NCBI RefSeq assembly: GCF_013912005.1
Contig: NZ_JACESB010000003.1
Location: 124,001-188,000, forward strand
Reading direction: 5' to 3'
Origin: Brevundimonas sp.
GTDB taxonomy: Bacteria > Pseudomonadota > Alphaproteobacteria > Caulobacterales > Caulobacteraceae
Length of the DNA stretch: 64,000 nt
How positions within the stretch are numbered: position 1 is the first letter of the stretch; each line of letters starts with the position of its first letter. The translations under genes were made by a program, and so were the position numbers. Positions 59,511-64,000 of the stretch are shown here, in pieces. Below the pieces are notes generated by a model. That model ran no database searches, was not told the DNA's origin, and saw nothing but the letters and a program-made list of their open reading frames with translations.

Positions 59511-60395
59511 GTGTCCGCCCCCCTGTCCGCTTCCCTGTCCCTGTCGTCCCGCCTGCGCCGCCTGGGCGGAAGCGCGCGACGGCGCTTCACCCGCGAGGCG
59601 CTGGAGGCGATCGCTCGCGTCGGCTACGGCGCGCGCGGCTTCGTCTACCTGTCGGCGGGGGCGCTGACGCTGCTCGCCACCCTGGACCGGACGGACGGCG
59701 CCGCAGGCGCGCGCGAGGCTCTCGTCTGGCTGGCGCAGCAGCCGTTCGGACGGGCCTGGCTGCTGCTGGCCGGCGGCGGACTTCTCGCCTTCGTGATCTG
59801 GCGCGCGCTGCAGGCGGTGTTCGACGCCGACCATGAGGGCCGCAGCTGGCGGGGGTTGAGCACCCGCATGAGTCAGGGCTTCAGCGGCCTCGGCTACGCC
59901 CTGCTCGCCGCGAGCGCCTTTCACATGCTGGTCCGTCCCCCCTCCGGCGACGGGGCGGGACTGGCCGCCGGCCGGGACGGGGCGGAACGCCTGCTGTCCC
60001 TGCCGCTGGGGAACTGGCTTCTCGTCGGCGTCGGCCTGAGCATCGCCGGCGTCGGGGTCGCCAATGTGGTCAGGGCGTGGCGCGGGGATTTCTCGGAGTA
60101 CCTCGCCTGTTCGGAGGCGCTGTGCCGACGGGTGTCGCTGCTGGCCCGCGCCGGCTACGTCGCCCGCGGCCTGGCCTGGTTGCCGCTCGCCGCCCTGGTC
60201 GTGGCGGCCGGGCTGAACTCCCGCGCCGCGGATGTCACCAGCTTCGGCGCCGCCCTGGACGTGGTTGAACGCCAGCCCGGCGGCGCCGGCTTCCTGATTC
60301 CCGCCGCCCTCGGCTTCATGGCCTTCGGCGCCTTCTCCTTCGTGGAGGCCCGGTTCCGGCGCATTCGCGCGCCGGCGGAGGTGCTCCCGGGCTGA
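59511..60395 (+). CDS. DUF1206 membrane protein
   Basis: A 294-aa membrane protein made of three DUF1206 repeats. The repeat mark is a basic-aromatic turn before a helix pair: [16 protein letters not shown] (about residue 36), [14 protein letters not shown] and [14 protein letters not shown]. Six or so hydrophobic helices. Function unknown. GTG start. It converges on the Pro-rich gene across a GC-rich hairpin. Confidence 0.85.
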   Translation: MSAPLSASLSLSSRLRRLGGSARRRFTREALEAIARVGYGARGFVYLSAGALTLLATLDRTDGAAGAREALVWLAQQPFGRAWLLLAGGGLLAFVIWRALQAVFDADHEGRSWRGLSTRMSQGFSGLGYALLAASAFHMLVRPPSGDGAGLAAGRDGAERLLSLPLGNWLLVGVGLSIAGVGVANVVRAWRGDFSEYLACSEALCRRVSLLARAGYVARGLAWLPLAALVVAAGLNSRAADVTSFGAALDVVERQPGGAGFLIPAALGFMAFGAFSFVEARFRRIRAPAEVLPG

Positions 60396-60410
60396 AGGGC
60401 GCGCGCGGAA

Positions 60411-60435
60411 AGCCCCGGCTCGGGGAGCCGGGGCT
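60411..60435. terminator. GC-rich hairpin between convergent genes
   Basis: A perfect 11-bp stem AGCCCCGGCTC / GAGCCGGGGCT with a three-base loop between the DUF1206 stop and the stop of the convergent minus-strand gene. The flanks have little T, so it may act as a bidirectional barrier. Confidence 0.65.
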
Positions 60436-60450
60436 GTGCGGGGGACGGGA

Positions 60451-60996
60451 TCAGTCCAGCGGCGCGACCACGATCTGCGGCGGAGGCGCGGCCGTCGGGG
60501 CGGCCGGTTCCGGCGCCGCGGTGTTGAGCGTCACGGTCGGCGTCGCCGCCGGTGCGGCGGGCGCGGGAGCCGCCGCCGGGGCGGGCCCGGCCGCTGCAGC
60601 CCGCCGGCCGGCCGGGGCGCTGCGACGCGCCGGCGCGGACCGGGCGGCCGGAGCCGGATCCCGGGCGACCGGCGCCGCCTCGACCGGCTCGGCCGCCGCG
60701 AGGGCCGTCGCGTCCGGCGCCGGAAGGGCGGCCGGGGCGGCCGGCAGGACCGGGGCCGTCGCCGCCGGCTCGGCGAGGGCGGTCGGGGTCGCGTCGCGGT
60801 CGTCAGTCAGCATCATGGCCGTCACCCCGCCCAGCACCAGGACCCCCACGGGCGCGAGGATCATCCAGCTGCGCACGCCGCTCCGCTTCTTGCGGGTCCG
60901 GGTCCGGGCGTAGACGGGCACGAAGGCGTCCCCGGCTTCACCGCTCTCCAGCGCGGAATAAAGAGGGCTCCGGTCTTCAGGATAGGTGACGGACAT
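60451..60996 (-). CDS. Ala/Pro-rich single-pass membrane protein
   Basis: A 181-aa protein. The cytoplasmic N-terminus (1-40, ending in the basic RTRTRKKRSG) is followed by one helix (SWMILAPVGVLVLGGVTAMM, about 43-62) and a low-complexity Ala/Pro/Arg periplasmic tail that resembles the tail of the 56686-57618 protein. No domain recognised. A GGAGAAGA site precedes the ATG. An EcfG-like promoter motif lies 28 bases upstream. Confidence 0.7.
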   Translation of the reverse strand: MSVTYPEDRSPLYSALESGEAGDAFVPVYARTRTRKKRSGVRSWMILAPVGVLVLGGVTAMMLTDDRDATPTALAEPAATAPVLPAAPAALPAPDATALAAAEPVEAAPVARDPAPAARSAPARRSAPAGRRAAAAGPAPAAAPAPAAPAATPTVTLNTAAPEPAAPTAAPPPQIVVAPLD

Positions 60997-61024
60997 AGAT
61001 CTTCTCCACAGTTGTTGTGAGAAG

Positions 61025-61049
61025 AACCTCGGCGGCAGATCGCCGTTCC
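61025..61049 (-). promoter_or_regulatory. EcfG-like promoter motif upstream of the 181-aa gene
   Basis: On the minus strand GGAAC (61045-61049), 16 bases and GGTT (61025-61028) closely fit the alphaproteobacterial general-stress sigma consensus GGAAC-N16/17-CGTT, with one mismatch. The placement 28 bases upstream of the ATG at 60996 is right for a promoter. The rest of the 308-base gap (60997-61304) holds nothing else I can support. Confidence 0.4.
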
Positions 61050-61304
61050 TTCACCCGGCGGAAAGCCCTGAAGAAACACTGTTGCGGCCACAGGTGTGGC
61101 GGGATTCCCATTGGTTTGGGCCGGATCTTGTTCTTGCAGCTCTTCCATCCTGCCGGGACTTGACCTTGCGTCACCGCCGCTTCGGCGCCACGGACCGGGG
61201 GAAAGCGCGCCCGGATGCGCCGGCCGTTCCCGCGCCGGTTGACCCCGGGGGCCCGCTTGTTCATCACCGGGGACGGCGGCGTTCAGACACGGAGTGACGT
61301 GGAC

Positions 61305-63104
61305 ATGGGTCTGGTGGCGAACATCCGGCGCGACCTGCGCTTCGTGAAGGGACTGCGCCGCCTTCTCAACCGCATCAAGCCGATCGAGCTCGATAGCGTG
61401 GACCTGGTCTGCGACGACTGGGAGGAGGCGGTGGACCGCTTCCCCGACAATGTCGCCGTGGAGGACGACCGGCGCCGGCTGACCTACCGCGAGTTCGACG
61501 CCATGGCCAACCGCTTCGGCCACTGGGCCCAGGGCCGGCGGCTGAAGCGCGGCGACACGGTCGCCCTGATGATGCTGAACCGGGCCGAGTACATCGCGGC
61601 CTGGATGGGCTTCGCCAAGGTCGGCGTGGCGACGGCGCTGATCAACACCAACCTGTCCGGCCACGCCCTCGCCCACTGCCTGGCGATCTCGAACGCCTCC
61701 CAGGTCGTCACCGACGAGGACTGCTGGCGGCAGATCGAGGAGGCCCGCCCGCTGGTCGGCCGCAATCTGATGCTGTGGGTGCTGGGGCTGTCGGACGCCG
61801 ATGAGGCGGACGAGCGCCGCGGGCTCGACAAGCCGATGCGCAGCGGCTCCTCCGTGCGTCCCGCCCGGTCGGCCCGGGCCGGGCTGACCAACCGCGACAC
61901 CGCCCTCTACATCTACACCTCGGGCACGACCGGCCTGCCGAAGGCGGCCAAGGTCACGCACGCCCGCGCCCGCACCTACATGCGCGCCTTCGCCGGGGCC
62001 ACCGGGGCCACGCCGAAGGACGCCACCTTCAACGTCCTGCCGCTCTATCATTCGACGGGCGGTCTGGTCGGGATCGGGCCCGCCCTGCTCAACGGCGGGC
62101 GGCTGATCCTGCGCAAGCGGTTCTCGGCGTCCGGCTTCTGGCCCGACCTCAAGGCCAACGGGGCCACGCTGTTCGTCTACATCGGCGAGCTGTGCCGCTA
62201 TCTGGTCAACTGTCCCGAGCATCCGGACGAGCGCGCCCACCGGCTGCGGCTGGCTTTCGGCAACGGCCTGCGTCCCGACGTCTGGAGCGCGTTCCAGAAG
62301 CGCTTCGCCGTTCCCGACATCCTCGAGTTCTACGGCTCGACCGAGGGGAACGTCTCGCTGTTCAACTTCGACGGCAAGCCGGGCGCCATCGGCCGGGTCC
62401 CGGGCTTCCTGCGCAAGCAGATCAATTTCCGCCTGGTCCGCTTCGACATGGAGTCCGAGCTGCCCGCGCGGGGGGCCGACGGCCTGTGCCAGCTGGCTCG
62501 CGCCGGCGAGGTCGGGGAAGCCATCGGCCAGATCGCCGACGACACCCGCCACGCCTTCTCCGGCTACGCCGACCGCGCCGAGTCCGAGAAGAAGGTGCTG
62601 CGCGACGTCTTCGTGCGGGGGGATCGCTGGTTCCGCACCGGCGACCTGATGCGGCAGGACTCCGAAGGCTACGTCTATTTCGTCGACCGGATCGGCGACA
62701 CCTACCGCTGGAAGGGCGAAAACGTCTCGACCGCCGAGGTCGAGCAGCGGCTGATCGGCGCGCCGGCCGTACGGGAGGTGGTCGCCTACGGCGTGCCGGT
62801 GCCCGGGCAGGACGGCAAGGCCGGCATGGTCGCCCTCGTCGTCGAGGGACGATTCTCGGCCCGGGCCTTCGCCGAATGGGTCGACGAGGAGTTGCCCTTC
62901 TTCGCCCGCCCGGTGTTCGTCCGCCTGCTCAAGGCCGCGGAGACCACCGGCACCTTCAAGTATCGCAAGGTGGACCTGGTCGCCGACGGCTTCGATCCGG
63001 CCAAGGTCGACGGGCAGCTGTACGTTCGCGGCGGCAAGAGCGGATACACCCGACTCACGGAGACGGCCCACGCGGCCATCCTCAGTGGCGAGACGCGGCT
63101 GTAG
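61305..63104 (+). CDS. FATP-like long-chain acyl-CoA synthetase
   Basis: A 599-aa adenylate-forming enzyme that activates fatty acids to acyl-CoA, of the FadD/very-long-chain (SLC27-like) subgroup. The AMP motif is IYTSGTTGLPKAAK, the second is FYGSTEGNVSLFN, and the hinge-side motif is FRTGDLMRQD followed by VDRIGDTYRWKGENVST. The ATG at 61305 gives the family N-terminus (MGLVANIRRDL); upstream in-frame Mets lie in promoter sequence. It stands alone. The true substrate chain length is not readable from sequence. Confidence 0.92.
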   Translation: MGLVANIRRDLRFVKGLRRLLNRIKPIELDSVDLVCDDWEEAVDRFPDNVAVEDDRRRLTYREFDAMANRFGHWAQGRRLKRGDTVALMMLNRAEYIAAWMGFAKVGVATALINTNLSGHALAHCLAISNASQVVTDEDCWRQIEEARPLVGRNLMLWVLGLSDADEADERRGLDKPMRSGSSVRPARSARAGLTNRDTALYIYTSGTTGLPKAAKVTHARARTYMRAFAGATGATPKDATFNVLPLYHSTGGLVGIGPALLNGGRLILRKRFSASGFWPDLKANGATLFVYIGELCRYLVNCPEHPDERAHRLRLAFGNGLRPDVWSAFQKRFAVPDILEFYGSTEGNVSLFNFDGKPGAIGRVPGFLRKQINFRLVRFDMESELPARGADGLCQLARAGEVGEAIGQIADDTRHAFSGYADRAESEKKVLRDVFVRGDRWFRTGDLMRQDSEGYVYFVDRIGDTYRWKGENVSTAEVEQRLIGAPAVREVVAYGVPVPGQDGKAGMVALVVEGRFSARAFAEWVDEELPFFARPVFVRLLKAAETTGTFKYRKVDLVADGFDPAKVDGQLYVRGGKSGYTRLTETAHAAILSGETRL

Positions 63105-63125
63105 GGCGGCGTTCGCAACCGCCCC

Positions 63126-63136
63126 TTAATCATTAA
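63126..63136. promoter_or_regulatory. TTAAT-C-ATTAA dyad upstream of motA
   Basis: A perfect 11-bp palindrome lies 45-55 bases before the motA ATG in the stretch between the acyl-CoA synthetase stop and motA. It contains two TTAA units spaced three bases, unlike the TTAA-N7-TTAA spacing of a full CtrA box, so a CtrA role is only a possibility. Confidence 0.4.
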
Positions 63137-63181
63137 CAGCGATGGTCGGCGCCTCTCGCGCAAGCAGGACCATCGCCTTCC

Positions 63182-64000
63182 ATGTTCCAGATCATCGGCA
63201 TCGTGTTGCTGTTCGCGATGGTGTTCGGCAGCTACATCCTCGCCGGCGGCAAGATGGAGGTCATCCTCCACTCGCTGCCCTACGAACTGATGGCCATCCT
63301 GGGCGCGGGCGTCGCGGCCTTCCTGATCGGCAACAGCGTCACCACCATCAAGGCCACCCTGGGCGGCTTCGGCAAGGTGTTCGCCGGCAACAAGTGGAAG
63401 AAGGGCGACTACAAGGATCTGCTGTCGCTGCTCTTCCAGCTGACCAAGACGATGAAGTCCAAGGGCGTCATCGCCCTTGAGAGCCACATCGAGAAGCCGG
63501 CCGAGTCCTCGATCTTCCAGAAATATCCGCGAATCCTGAAGGACCACTTCGCCACCGACTTCATCTGCGACACCCTGCGCATGATGACCATGAACCTCGA
63601 GGATCCGCACCAGATCGAGGACGCCATGGACAAGCAGCTGGAGAAGCACCACCACGAGGGTCTCGCCGGCGCCCACGCCCTGCAGACGATGGCCGACGGC
63701 CTGCCGGCGCTCGGCATCGTCGCGGCCGTGCTGGGGGTGATCAAGACGATGGGCTCGATCACCGAGCCGCCGGAAATCCTCGGCGGCATGATCGGCGGCG
63801 CCCTCGTCGGCACCTTCCTCGGCGTGTTCCTCGCCTACGGCCTCGTCGGACCGATGGCCAACCGCCTGAAGGAAATCGTCGAGGGAGACGGCGCCTTCTA
63901 CAAGATCATCCAGTCTGTCCTGGTCGCCCACCTGCACGGCAACGCGGCGCAGATTTCGGTCGAGATCGGCCGCGGCGACGTTCCGTCGACGGCCCAGCCC
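63182..64000 (+). CDS. motA: Flagellar motor stator protein MotA (3' end outside window)
   Basis: The first 273 residues of the MotA stator channel subunit; family members are about 285-295 aa, so only the last 15 or so are missing. Four membrane helices: about 2-20, 34-52, then the pair at 170-192 and 198-222. Pro175 in DGLPALGIVAAVLGVIK is the proline essential for torque. The cytoplasmic loop (60-165) includes RMMTMNLEDPHQIE, with the charged residues that meet FliG. The frame stays open to the window edge. It uses ion flow to drive flagellar rotation with MotB, probably encoded just beyond. Confidence 0.96.
   Translation, partial: MFQIIGIVLLFAMVFGSYILAGGKMEVILHSLPYELMAILGAGVAAFLIGNSVTTIKATLGGFGKVFAGNKWKKGDYKDLLSLLFQLTKTMKSKGVIALESHIEKPAESSIFQKYPRILKDHFATDFICDTLRMMTMNLEDPHQIEDAMDKQLEKHHHEGLAGAHALQTMADGLPALGIVAAVLGVIKTMGSITEPPEILGGMIGGALVGTFLGVFLAYGLVGPMANRLKEIVEGDGAFYKIIQSVLVAHLHGNAAQISVEIGRGDVPSTAQP

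Overview
This 64 kb window is GC-rich chromosomal DNA from an alphaproteobacterium, most likely Caulobacteraceae close to Brevundimonas. The inference rests on several independent markers. These are a UDP-sulfoquinovose synthase (SqdB) for sulfolipid, the ChvI-ChvG-HprK-EIIA-HPr cluster with a short alphaproteobacterial HprK, the alphaproteobacterial type of histidyl-tRNA synthetase, RegB/RegA with a SenC protein, and families such as DUF1134 (EipA), DUF2794 and DUF6356. I saw no transposase, integrase, phage gene, rRNA or CRISPR array; the window looks like stable core genome with dense, often overlapping genes.

Layout, left to right. 0-3.4 kb: an unknown 3' gene fragment overlapping pheT, then an EipA-like envelope protein. 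3.4-3.65 kb: two facing arrays of heptamer repeats. 3.6-7.8 kb: sqdB with a second SDR gene, a thpR/GNAT pair and a BI-1 membrane protein. 7.8-12.1 kb: DUF2794, a candidate small RNA with CCUCC loops, and a response regulator / histidine kinase / HtrA protease operon. 12.2-15.8 kb: a DUF3313 lipoprotein, glutaryl-CoA dehydrogenase, a DUF6356 protein and a CaiB-type CoA transferase. 15.8-23.2 kb: sucC-sucD-sucA-sucB, with a DUF2007 protein where lpd often sits. 23.2-28.7 kb: an MFS transporter, a TonB-dependent receptor with a divergent TetR regulator, and a membrane LytTR protein. 28.7-33.6 kb: carotenoid oxygenase with a DUF2141 protein, then regB-regA with divergent senC. 33.7-37.8 kb: intracellular PHA depolymerase, a YgjP-type metallopeptidase and PBP1A. 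37.9-45.1 kb: alpha/beta hydrolase and Rieske oxygenase divergent from a perfect 17-bp palindrome, a TetR regulator, a Kef-type antiporter and an M13 peptidase. 45.4-50.4 kb: hisS, DUF418, an unknown membrane protein with 3-hydroxyacyl-CoA dehydrogenase, YggT and tRNA-Ala(CGC). 50.4-53.9 kb: the chvI-chvG-hprK-EIIA-HPr operon. 54-64 kb: an unknown 572-aa protein, a zf-TFIIB protein, two Ala/Pro-rich single-pass membrane proteins, an ABC-2 exporter, a DUF1206 membrane protein, a FATP-like acyl-CoA synthetase and the 5' part of motA.

Functionally the window joins central carbon flow (2-oxoglutarate to succinate, glutaryl-CoA and 3-hydroxyacyl-CoA oxidation, PHA mobilisation, acyl-CoA activation) with envelope sensing and maintenance (ChvIG with the PTS relay, HtrA with its two-component system, PBP1A, EipA) and redox control (RegBA, SenC). 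The least explained items are the heptamer inverted array, the putative small RNA, several perfect palindromes in divergent promoters and the 572-aa protein. Product calls come from reading motifs by eye; no database search was run.
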